From Clostridia bacterium (GTDB lineage: Bacteria; Bacillota; Clostridia; Christensenellales; Aristaeellaceae), in contig JAFSZW010000123.1 in NCBI GenBank assembly GCA_017458865.1, positions 1-10,499 on the forward strand: 10,499 bases of DNA. Reading direction: 5' to 3'. Below are positions 4,871 to 10,499 of this stretch, in pieces (within the stretch, counting starts at the first letter, position 1; the number at the start of each line of letters is the position of its first letter). The notes under the pieces were generated by a model that was not told the DNA's origin, searched no databases, and was given only the letters and a program-made list of their open reading frames with translations. The position numbers were made by a program, and so were the translations under genes.

Positions 4871-5560
4871 TTACAGCGTTTTGAGCACCGGCATCAGTGC
4901 CTCAAGGACCTGCATGTAACCGTCTCCGTACATGTGCATGCCCTCTATCGTATACGCTGCTTTCATCTGTCCCTGCTCATCCGTGATGCCGGCATTGAGA
5001 TTCAGATAATGCATGCCGAGCCGGTCCGCGAGCGCATTAACCGCCTCGTTTGCCTCAAGAATGCGCGCATTTGTCCGGTGCATCAGCGCCTGCCAGACAA
5101 GCGGATCCGTCCGGCCGACCTCAGGATTGACCGGATAGTAGGCCAGAAGATATACCTCGGCACCGGACAGGCGCGTCCGTATCCTGCACAGGATGTCCTC
5201 ATATCTTGCTATCAGCGCATCCTGCTCATAGTCCAGGCCGTTCATGTCATTTGTCCCGATATTGATGAACACCACCCGGGGCTCGAGCTCAAAGACACAG
5301 GCCTCCAGCGCCTCAGCCATTTCCGCCGTCGTGAATCCACCTATGCCGCGATTGTACACGGTGAGAGGACATCCGAGATCCATCAGGAGCTCATTGATTG
5401 GAAACTGCTCCATCAGGCTTGAGCCGCAGAAAAGGATCTGCCCTTTCTTCGCATACGCATTCAGCCTGTGATACCGCTCTATTTTCTGGGCCTTTTCAAG
5501 CTGTCCCCGCTGCGTTAGGACTTCCCCGAGTCTCTGCTCAAAATCCTTTGACTCTGTCAT
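4871..5560 (-). CDS. SGNH/GDSL-family hydrolase (esterase/acetylhydrolase-like)
   Basis: This 229-aa protein has the four SGNH blocks in order: FCGSSLMEQF (block I, nucleophile Ser47), NRGIGG (block II, Gly74), IGTND (block III, Asn104), and EGMHMYGDGY near the end (block V, catalytic His209). The residue three before the His, usually the triad Asp, is Glu206. No signal peptide is seen with the chosen ATG at 5560 (MTESKDFEQR), which has GGGGAGG 8 nt upstream, so the enzyme is probably cytoplasmic. A longer frame to 5662 begins with a hydrophobic stretch, but that stretch overlaps the promoter region and has no ribosome binding site. SGNH enzymes hydrolyse ester or acetyl groups from lipids, sugars or small molecules; the substrate here cannot be told. 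Residues 7-30 are a charged, possibly helical lead-in. It has its own promoter, divergent from the ABC exporter operon. Confidence 0.9.
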   Translation of the reverse strand: MTESKDFEQRLGEVLTQRGQLEKAQKIERYHRLNAYAKKGQILFCGSSLMEQFPINELLMDLGCPLTVYNRGIGGFTTAEMAEALEACVFELEPRVVFINIGTNDMNGLDYEQDALIARYEDILCRIRTRLSGAEVYLLAYYPVNPEVGRTDPLVWQALMHRTNARILEANEAVNALADRLGMHYLNLNAGITDEQGQMKAAYTIEGMHMYGDGYMQVLEALMPVLKTL

Positions 5561-5611
5561 ATTGCGTGCCTCCCCGTATTTCCTCGCCGGCCTTAAATCC
5601 GATCTATTCGC

Positions 5612-5640
5612 AGAATAACACAGAAAAAGCAGGAATACAA
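5612..5640 (-). promoter_or_regulatory. Promoter of the SGNH hydrolase gene
   Basis: On the minus strand, TTGTAT (5640-5635) and TATTCT (5617-5612) are spaced by 17 bp, with TGT before TATTCT as an extended -10. The start point would be near 5605, giving a leader of about 45 nt to the ATG at 5560. Confidence 0.7.
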
Positions 5641-5663
5641 GCGTCAATTGCACGCATGACACC

Positions 5664-5722
5664 GGCAGTGTGTATCAGCGACCGTTCCGCACTGCCACCC
5701 TGAGTATCCCTCCGTTCAGGGT
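5664..5722. repeat. Two adjacent inverted repeats between divergent promoters
   Basis: GGCAGTG (5664-5670) pairs with CACTGCC (5690-5696), and immediately afterwards ACCCTGA (5697-5703) pairs with TCAGGGT (5716-5722). Both are perfect 7-bp stems lying between the SGNH promoter and the exporter promoter, outside the predicted transcripts of both. They may be operators or part of an unrecognised short RNA. The rest of the intergenic stretch to 5852 holds the exporter promoter and leader and nothing else I can identify. Confidence 0.4.
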
Positions 5723-5777
5723 TCCCGGTCGGTTTTGCAGGTGCCCTTGGTGCAGCGGGATCGTCCTGCTTGCCTGA

Positions 5778-5806
5778 TTGAATTTTCCTTTGCACTCTGC
5801 TATCAT
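5778..5806 (+). promoter_or_regulatory. Promoter of the ABC exporter operon
   Basis: TTGAAT (5778-5783) and TATCAT (5801-5806) are 17 bp apart, and TGC precedes TATCAT as an extended -10. Transcription should start near 5813, about 40 nt before the ATG at 5853. Confidence 0.75.
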
Positions 5807-5852
5807 GTAGTCCATATCGTATTCTGGCAAATCTACCTGTATTGAGGTTCCT

Positions 5853-7673
5853 ATGGACGAAAACAAAAAAACGCTCCCCCTCTTTGGCATTCCCAAGATG
5901 CTGCCCTATATCCGCCAATACCGGGTTAAGATGATCGTTATGGTTGCCCTTGGTATTCTCTCCAGCCTGATTGATTCCATCTATCCGCTGTTCAACCAGC
6001 ATATCATCAATCACAACATCGCAGACGGCACAAAGGATACGCTCCTGCTGATAACCGTTCTGTATATCGCTGTACTGGCTTTTCAGGTCTGGAACAACTA
6101 CTACTCCGCCTATATCTGCTCCCGGATGGAGCTCTGGGTTAACCGTGACCTGCGCAATGCTGCCTTTAATCATCTGCAGACGCTGACCTTTGATTATTTC
6201 AACCGAAATTCTGTGGGATATATCCACGCCCGCGTCATGAGCGATTCCGGCCGCATTGGCGAACTGTTTTCCTGGCGGCTCATGGATTTCGTCTGGAGCG
6301 GCAGCTATGTTGTCTGCGTCATCATCGTTATGCTGATGACCAACCTGCGTCTGGCCGTCTCCGTTCTGATCCTCGTTCCGGTTGCCATAGCCATTGTCAC
6401 CTTCTTCAGACGCCGGCTCATTGAACAGAACCGCCATATCCGGGAACTCAACTCCACAATCACCAGTGATTTCAACGAAGGCATTACCGGTGTCCGGGCG
6501 ATTAAAACCCTCGATATTGAAGCGCGGATGAACACTGACTTCAATGTCCATACGCTCGAAATGCAAAAGGAATCCGTCCGTGCTGCACATACATCAACCA
6601 TGATCGGCACCTGCGTCTCATTCCTTTCCTCTGCTGCACTGGCACTTGTCCTCTGGCGCGGCGGTCAGCTCACACTTGAAACCATTATGCAGCTGGGAAC
6701 GCTTTCCGTATTCATCACCTACGCAATCTCCATCATGGATCCCCTTCAGAACTGCATCAATGTCTTGACCGCACTGACCACCATTCAGGTTAACATAGAG
6801 CGCTTCTCCCGTCTCATGGAGACAGAATCCAGCGTTGTAGATACCCCGGAGGTCATCCAAAAATACGGCGATACCTTCCATCCAAAGCGCGAAAACTGGG
6901 AGGCGCTTGGCGGTGATGTGACCTTCCGGAATGTCACGTTCCAGTACCCGGATGGCGATGAACCGGTTCTTGAACACTTCAATCTTGAAGTGCATCAGGG
7001 TGAATCTGTTGCCATTGTCGGCGAAACCGGTGCTGGAAAGTCTACCCTGGTCAATCTGGTCTGCCGCTTCTATGAGCCCACTCAGGGACAGGTCCTCATC
7101 GACGGCAGGGATGCAAGGGAGCGTTCTCAGCTCTGGCTGCACAGCCACATCGGGTATGTCCTGCAAACACCTCATCTCTTTTCCGGTACCGTACGCGAAA
7201 ACCTGCGTTACGGGAAGCCGGATGCCACGGATGATGAGATCTGGGACGCACTGCGCCTTGTTTCCGCTGATCTGGTTGTCGCGCGCATGGACAAAGACCT
7301 GGACAGCGATGTAGGCGAGGGCGGCAGCCAGCTCTCAACCGGTGAGCGGCAGCTCCTCTCCTTTGCACGTGCAATCCTGGCGAATCCGCGCATCCTGGTA
7401 CTGGATGAGGCCACAAGCTCCGTGGATACGGTCACGGAAAAGGCGATTCAGAAGGCCATCAAGACCGTAACCGCCGGCAGAACCTCTTTCATGATCGCAC
7501 ACCGTCTGTCCACCATCGTCGACGCGAATACGATTCTCGCTGTACGGGACGGAAAAATCGTTGAACAGGGCACCCATCAGGAACTCATGCGAAAACACGG
7601 TTATTATTGGGAGCTCTTTACCAGGCAGTACGCCGATGTTGCCATTGAGCTGGCCGCATCCGGCAGCCGGTGA
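5853..7673 (+). CDS. ABC exporter half-transporter A (permease-ATPase fusion, catalytic Glu intact)
   Basis: This 606-aa protein is a full-length type IV (ABCB/MsbA-like) half-transporter. Residues about 20-310 form the six-helix membrane domain (hydrophobic segments near 26-45, 65-85, 145-163, 168-186, 250-268, 278-296). Residues about 353-595 are the ATPase: Walker A GETGAGKST (390-398), Q-loop Q438, signature LSTGE (494-498) instead of LSGGQ, Walker B ILVLDE with catalytic E519, and H-loop H550. A non-canonical signature with an intact Walker B is the pattern of one partner of heterodimeric exporters such as TM288 or LmrD. The next gene, 11 nt away, is the complementary partner. The start is supported by GAGG 6 nt before the ATG and by the normal length. 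The pair probably exports drugs, lipids or peptides; the substrate cannot be read from sequence. Confidence 0.95.
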   Translation: MDENKKTLPLFGIPKMLPYIRQYRVKMIVMVALGILSSLIDSIYPLFNQHIINHNIADGTKDTLLLITVLYIAVLAFQVWNNYYSAYICSRMELWVNRDLRNAAFNHLQTLTFDYFNRNSVGYIHARVMSDSGRIGELFSWRLMDFVWSGSYVVCVIIVMLMTNLRLAVSVLILVPVAIAIVTFFRRRLIEQNRHIRELNSTITSDFNEGITGVRAIKTLDIEARMNTDFNVHTLEMQKESVRAAHTSTMIGTCVSFLSSAALALVLWRGGQLTLETIMQLGTLSVFITYAISIMDPLQNCINVLTALTTIQVNIERFSRLMETESSVVDTPEVIQKYGDTFHPKRENWEALGGDVTFRNVTFQYPDGDEPVLEHFNLEVHQGESVAIVGETGAGKSTLVNLVCRFYEPTQGQVLIDGRDARERSQLWLHSHIGYVLQTPHLFSGTVRENLRYGKPDATDDEIWDALRLVSADLVVARMDKDLDSDVGEGGSQLSTGERQLLSFARAILANPRILVLDEATSSVDTVTEKAIQKAIKTVTAGRTSFMIAHRLSTIVDANTILAVRDGKIVEQGTHQELMRKHGYYWELFTRQYADVAIELAASGSR

Positions 7674-7684
7674 GGAGGTGCATT

Positions 7685-9499
7685 ATGAAAAAGCGTTATC
7701 CAACACATGTGAGCCTGCTCCTGCGTCTTGTCAAAGGCTCCAAGCATTTCTTTATCCTCAGCATCCTCTTCGCCTGGCTCACCTCCCTTCTTGACCTCAT
7801 CAATCCCCGGATCGTCTCCTTTGCGGTCGACTCTGTTCTGGGCACTGCAAGCCCTCAGCTGCCCGGCCCGGTGCTCTCCCTCATCAACCGCATCGGCGGT
7901 CCTGATATGCTGCGCAGCCATATCGGCTATATCGCAGGTCTGGTCATCGTAATCGCCATTCTGGCTGCCCTGACAAGGTATACTTTCCGCATGATGACCG
8001 CCAAGGGCCAGGAGGTCATGCTCAAATCCACGCGAGATCTGCTTTACCGCCACATCATCTCTCTCCCCCTCAGCTGGCATAACAAAAATCATACCGGTGA
8101 CATCATTCAGCGATGCACCAGCGATGTGGATGTCATCCGTGCATTCCTCTCGGAACAGCTCATCAATCTGGTCCGGATGACCGTCCAGATTGTTCTGGCT
8201 ATCATTTTCATGCTGGGCATATCTCCCTATCTGACGCTCATTGAGCTGGCTTTCATTCCCATTATTGTCCTCTTTTCCCTTTTCTTCCACGTTCGCATCG
8301 GCGCAAGTTTCAGAAAAGTAGATGAAATGGAGGGGCAGCTGTCTGCTGTTGCGCAGGAAAACCTGACCGGTGTACGTGTTGTCCGCGCCTTTGGCCGGGA
8401 ACAGTATGAGCGGGAACGATTTGAGAAAAAGAACGAGGCCTACACCGGACTCTGGGATTACCTCATGCGTCTTCTTTCTCTGTTCTGGGCGACAGGCGAT
8501 GCCCTTTCCGGTCTGCAGACCCTGTTCATTCTGATTGCCGGCGCACATTTCTGCCTGAACGGCAGTATTACTGTGGGCGGCTACATTGCTTTCCTCTCCT
8601 ACAGTGCCATGATTGCAGGTCCGGTCCGTCAGCTGGGCCGCGTGATTTCAGGCATGAGCCGTGCCGGGGTGTCCATTGAGCGCCTTCAGTACATTCTGAA
8701 CTCGGATCCTGAGACAGAAATTGAGGAAGCTGCCGCCGCTCCGCTTGAGGGTGATATCGTCTTTGATCACGTCACTTTCCGGTATGGACCGGATGATGCA
8801 CCCGTGCTTAATGACGTCAGCCTGACCTGCAAAGCCGGAAAGGTGACCGGCATCCTCGGCAGTACTGGAAGCGGCAAAAGCACCCTCATGTATCTGCTCT
8901 GCCGTCTGTATGACCTGCCTGAAAACGGCGGCGAGATCCGCATCGGCAATCAGCGCCTCAGCACCATCACGAGAGAAAGCGTTCGCAGCCAGATCGGTAT
9001 TGTCCTTCAGGAGCCCTATCTCTTTTCCCGTACACTTGGCGAGAATATCGCAATCGCCGGTCTCACAGCCACAGATCATGATATTCGCGAGGCTGCCAAA
9101 ATCGCTGTATTGGACGATACCGTGAACCACTTCTCTAAAGGATATGACACTTTCGTTGGCGAGCGTGGCGTCACGCTCTCCGGTGGACAGAAACAGCGGA
9201 CTGCAATCGCGCAGACCATTTTGCGCAATACCCCTATCATGATTCTCGACGACAGCCTTTCTGCGGTTGACACGGAAACCGATACAAGAATCCGCCGCGA
9301 AATGGACCAGATGGATACCAGCGCCACCAGAATCCTGATTGCGCACCGTATCACCACCCTGATGCATGCCGATCACATCATCGTGATGGATCAGGGCAGA
9401 GTTGTGGAGGAAGGCACCCATCAGGAACTGCTTGAGCACAACGGTCTGTATCGAAAGATCTGCGATCTGCAGATGCCTGAAACCGGCAGAGAACCTTAA
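7685..9499 (+). CDS. ABC exporter half-transporter B (degenerate Walker B, canonical signature)
   Basis: This 604-aa permease-ATPase fusion is the second half of the exporter. Six membrane segments lie within residues about 20-320 (for example 21-40, 80-98, 165-180, 184-202, 275-292, 297-315). The ATPase (about 357-595) has Walker A GSTGSGKST (392-400), Q442, a canonical signature LSGGQ (498-502), Walker B IMILDD in which the catalytic Glu is Asp523, and H554. With partner A this gives one competent ATP site (Walker A/B of A plus the signature of B) and one degenerate site, as in TM287/288 and LmrCD. AGGAGGTG overlaps the upstream TGA stop, and the ATG at 7685 follows 6 nt after GGAGG, so the two genes are translationally close and in one operon. 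Five codons upstream (from 7670) are in frame but precede the ribosome binding site. Confidence 0.95.
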   Translation: MKKRYPTHVSLLLRLVKGSKHFFILSILFAWLTSLLDLINPRIVSFAVDSVLGTASPQLPGPVLSLINRIGGPDMLRSHIGYIAGLVIVIAILAALTRYTFRMMTAKGQEVMLKSTRDLLYRHIISLPLSWHNKNHTGDIIQRCTSDVDVIRAFLSEQLINLVRMTVQIVLAIIFMLGISPYLTLIELAFIPIIVLFSLFFHVRIGASFRKVDEMEGQLSAVAQENLTGVRVVRAFGREQYERERFEKKNEAYTGLWDYLMRLLSLFWATGDALSGLQTLFILIAGAHFCLNGSITVGGYIAFLSYSAMIAGPVRQLGRVISGMSRAGVSIERLQYILNSDPETEIEEAAAAPLEGDIVFDHVTFRYGPDDAPVLNDVSLTCKAGKVTGILGSTGSGKSTLMYLLCRLYDLPENGGEIRIGNQRLSTITRESVRSQIGIVLQEPYLFSRTLGENIAIAGLTATDHDIREAAKIAVLDDTVNHFSKGYDTFVGERGVTLSGGQKQRTAIAQTILRNTPIMILDDSLSAVDTETDTRIRREMDQMDTSATRILIAHRITTLMHADHIIVMDQGRVVEEGTHQELLEHNGLYRKICDLQMPETGREP

Positions 9500-9559
9500 T
9501 CCCGCATGCTTTGCAAATGACTGCAACGTGGATTCCTCATTATCCTTGTGTAAGCCGAT

Positions 9560-9589
9560 GAAGAAGACTCAGACAACGGTTTCTTCTTC
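9560..9589 (+). repeat. Hairpin downstream of the exporter operon
   Basis: GAAGAAGA (9560-9567) and TCTTCTTC (9582-9589) form a perfect 8-bp stem 60 bp after the exporter stop. There is no T-tract after it, so it is at best a weak terminator for the plus-strand operon. The remainder of 9500-9614 shows no gene. Confidence 0.4.
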
Positions 9590-9614
9590 TGCTGCCCAAT
9601 GATGTCAAAACTGC

Positions 9615-9683
9615 AAAAAAGAGAATGCCCTCCAATCCCCATCTGGCCTCTTCCTGAGGCGGCAGGGCGGAGGGTTTCTCTTT
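9615..9683 (-). terminator. Large terminator-like hairpin between convergent units
   Basis: AAAGAGAA and CCCTCC (9618-9633) pair with GGAGGG and TTCTCTTT (9669-9683), with a GC-rich centre that can fold further. On the minus strand the arm is followed by TTTTTT (9620-9615). On the plus strand it ends in TTTCTCTTT, so it may also stop the exporter transcript, which arrives from the other side. Confidence 0.6.
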
Positions 9684-9692
9684 GCCTTATAC

Positions 9693-9735
9693 AAAAATGC
9701 GGGAGAGTCTCTCCCTGACAGAAAAAGACTCTCCC
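9693..9735 (-). terminator. Intrinsic terminator of the EGRK-tail ORF
   Basis: GGGAGAGTCT (9701-9710) and AGACTCTCCC (9726-9735) form a perfect 10-bp stem with a 15-nt loop. On the minus strand it is followed by GCATTTTTG (T-run 9697-9693). It lies 72 nt after the stop codon of the minus-strand ORF and belongs to the repeated 160-bp unit. Confidence 0.8.
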
Positions 9736-9859
9736 GTTGGCATCAAAAACAGCTCATGACATTTGCCGTGAGATGCGGTACCCTGTCGCTCCCACGACAT
9801 CATTGTCTATACACTAAAAGCACTTGCCTGCTTTGTAAACTCCTCAACACTCATATGAA
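9700..9859. repeat. Direct repeat copy A: 3' end of ORF plus its terminator
   Basis: This 160-bp segment recurs at 10341-10499 with roughly 90% identity by eye. It covers the last 17 codons of the minus-strand ORF, its stop, the 3' untranslated region and the terminator hairpin. Similarity begins abruptly at the outer base of the hairpin. Confidence 0.9.
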
Positions 9860-10061
9860 TGCTGTCCGCAGCATCATTCAGGGCCAGAAGGTGGCGATTA
9901 ACCAGTTCCCAAAGCATACAAATCCTGCCTTCGTTCCTTCCTTCATTCCTGCCCTCGTTCCAGCCCTCTTTCCTGCCCTCTTTCCTGCCCTCTTTCCTGC
10001 CCTCTTCACGGCCGGCATTGTAGTACTTATCAGCACTGAACTCCAGAACCTTTCCACCCAT
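9807..10061 (-). CDS. 84-aa protein with EGRK repeat tail; probable C-terminal remnant or short member of an Rpn/PD-(D/E)XK transposase-like family
   Basis: The product reads MGGKVLEFSADKYYNAG, then a charged repeat built on EGRK/EGRN units (residues 17-47), then ICMLWELVNRHLLALNDAADSIHMSVEEF and a short tail. A GGKVLEY-like stretch, an EGRxEG repeat and a short helical end with MS-x-EEF are typical of the C-termini of Clostridial Rpn family (recombination-promoting nuclease/putative transposase) proteins of about 300 aa, as I recall them. The nuclease domain is absent: an in-frame TGA lies eight codons upstream of the ATG, and no domain is seen in the other frames. GGAG lies 11 nt before the ATG, so it could still be translated. 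It is therefore either a truncated leftover or a small stand-alone protein. A related 3' end begins 640 bp away, so the family has been duplicated here. Confidence 0.6.
   Translation of the reverse strand: MGGKVLEFSADKYYNAGREEGRKEGRKEGRKEGWNEGRNEGRNEGRICMLWELVNRHLLALNDAADSIHMSVEEFTKQASAFSV
9921..10013. repeat. 12-bp tandem repeat encoding EGRK units
   Basis: On the plus strand, units like CCCTCTTTCCTG repeat in tandem (three nearly perfect copies around 9964-10003), flanked by diverged units such as CCCTCGTTCCAG and TTCGTTCCTTCC. Each 12-bp unit encodes four residues (EGRK, EGRN or EGWN) on the minus strand. Such in-frame tandem repeats are prone to gain and loss of units. Confidence 0.85.
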
Positions 10062-10340
10062 AATTAACTTATCTCCATTAGATCATTGTGAAACGTGTTT
10101 CCCAGAAAACTGCTCATAGACAACAGTTTTTGCTCAAAAGCTCGCAGTCAGCAGACACCAGAAACATCTCCCTCACTCTTCCTGTCGACAGCACCTCCGT
10201 GGTGCCCGTCCGTTCAGCGGTGTAGATCAAGCATCAGACAGTTCCTGGACCATTTAACAACATAGTGTACTCCTGTTGAGCGCTAACACCAGCCAAAACC
10301 TTTCAGCAGATATGCACCCTGTCAGTCATTGTTCATAAAG
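10062..10340. other. Gene-free spacer between the two repeat copies
   Basis: No gene is seen on either strand; minus-strand frames are closed every few dozen codons. Small hairpins are present: AAAACTG/CAGTTTT (10106-10112 and 10124-10130, followed by another T) and GCACC-TCCGT-GGTGC (10191-10205). On the minus strand, CAGGAG sits 6 nt before an ATG (about 10260) that opens only nine codons, which could be the old start of a disrupted gene. I see no similarity to the sequence flanking copy A. Confidence 0.45.
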
Positions 10341-10376
10341 CGGGAGTCCTCTCCCTGACAGAAAGAGGCTCTCCCG
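10341..10376 (-). terminator. Terminator hairpin of repeat copy B
   Basis: CGGGAG (10341-10346) pairs with CTCCCG (10371-10376), and CCTCT with AGAGG inside it, separated by a small internal loop. The hairpin corresponds to the terminator of copy A but both arms have changed while pairing is kept. On the minus strand it is followed by CTTTATG, a weaker T-tract than in copy A. Confidence 0.6.
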
Positions 10377-10446
10377 TTGGCATCAAAAACAGCTCATGAC
10401 ATTTGCTGTGAGATATGGCCCCCTGTCGCTCCCACTACAGCATTGC

Positions 10447-10499
10447 CTATACACTAAAAGCACTTGCCTGCTTTGTGAACTCCTCAACACTCATATGAA
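10447..10499 (-). CDS. C-terminal end of a second EGRK-tail/Rpn-like protein (partial)
   Basis: The last 17 codons and TAG stop of a minus-strand gene are visible; they read HMSVEEFTKQASAFSV at the end, identical to the end of the 84-aa ORF. The rest lies outside the window. This copy may be the full-length gene from which the 84-aa ORF derives. Confidence 0.6.
   Translation of the reverse strand, partial: HMSVEEFTKQASAFSV

Larger units (their letters stand above)
10341..10499. repeat. Direct repeat copy B (continues past the window)
   Basis: This is the second copy of the segment at 9700-9859. Differences cluster in the hairpin arms and the 3' untranslated region, while the coding part (10447-10499) differs from copy A by a single silent change (TTC against TTT-frame neighbour codons remain the same residues). 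The similarity reaches the window edge, so the repeat is longer than what is seen. Confidence 0.9.

Noticed and set aside
5604..6590. 328-codon open frame on the minus strand
   Set aside because: It lies opposite the ABC exporter half A and its promoter; its product has no family features and its length follows from the codon bias of the real gene.
7604..8548. 314-codon open frame on the minus strand
   Set aside because: Antisense shadow of ABC exporter half B; no ribosome binding site and no recognisable domain.
8648..9526. 292-codon open frame on the minus strand
   Set aside because: Antisense shadow of the ATPase domain of half B.
9921..10013. Short regular repeats that could suggest a CRISPR array
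   Set aside because: The 12-bp units are tandem without spacers and are in frame with the EGRK coding repeat.

Overview
The window looks like a chromosomal segment of a Firmicute of class Clostridia (Lachnospiraceae/Oscillospiraceae-like gut or rumen lineage). This rests on strong GGAGG-type ribosome binding sites, roughly balanced GC, a LytTR response regulator next to an apparent GHKL-type sensor kinase, a small XRE regulator of a type common in Clostridia, and proteins with EGRKEGRKEG-type tails. No rRNA, tRNA, CRISPR array, complete insertion sequence or phage gene was recognised.

Region 1 (1-2416) is a sensing module. On the minus strand lie a LytTR response regulator and, downstream, the first 107 residues of a multi-TM protein that is probably its sensor kinase and runs off the left edge. 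Divergent from them is a 112-aa stand-alone receiver that lacks the phospho-acceptor Asp and the conserved Lys, followed by a small secreted protein. Between the divergent promoters sits a pair of 14-bp direct repeats 20 bp apart, a plausible shared operator.

Region 2 (2417-5560) has a strong hairpin terminator, an eroded RelB/DinJ-type antitoxin remnant, a small XRE regulator with its own terminator, and an RtcB-family RNA ligase. The rtcB gene is preceded by a long 5' region with a good promoter, a 43-codon ORF and an intrinsic terminator placed before rtcB, suggesting either attenuation or a separate short transcript. Next upstream on the same strand is a cytoplasmic SGNH hydrolase with its own promoter.

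Region 3 (5561-9499) is a two-gene operon for a heterodimeric ABC exporter, read from a near-consensus promoter divergent from the SGNH gene. The two ATPase halves have complementary defects (a non-canonical signature in one, Walker B Asp in place of the catalytic Glu in the other), as in TM287/288-type exporters.

Region 4 (9500-10499) is accessory-like. It holds minus-strand hairpin terminators, an 84-aa ORF with an EGRK repeat tail that resembles the C-terminal end of Rpn/PD-(D/E)XK transposase-like proteins, and a second copy, about 90% identical, of its 3' end plus terminator that runs off the right edge.

The strongest leads are the phospho-dead receiver beside a LytTR system with a shared operator, the rtcB leader, and the duplicated 3' module.
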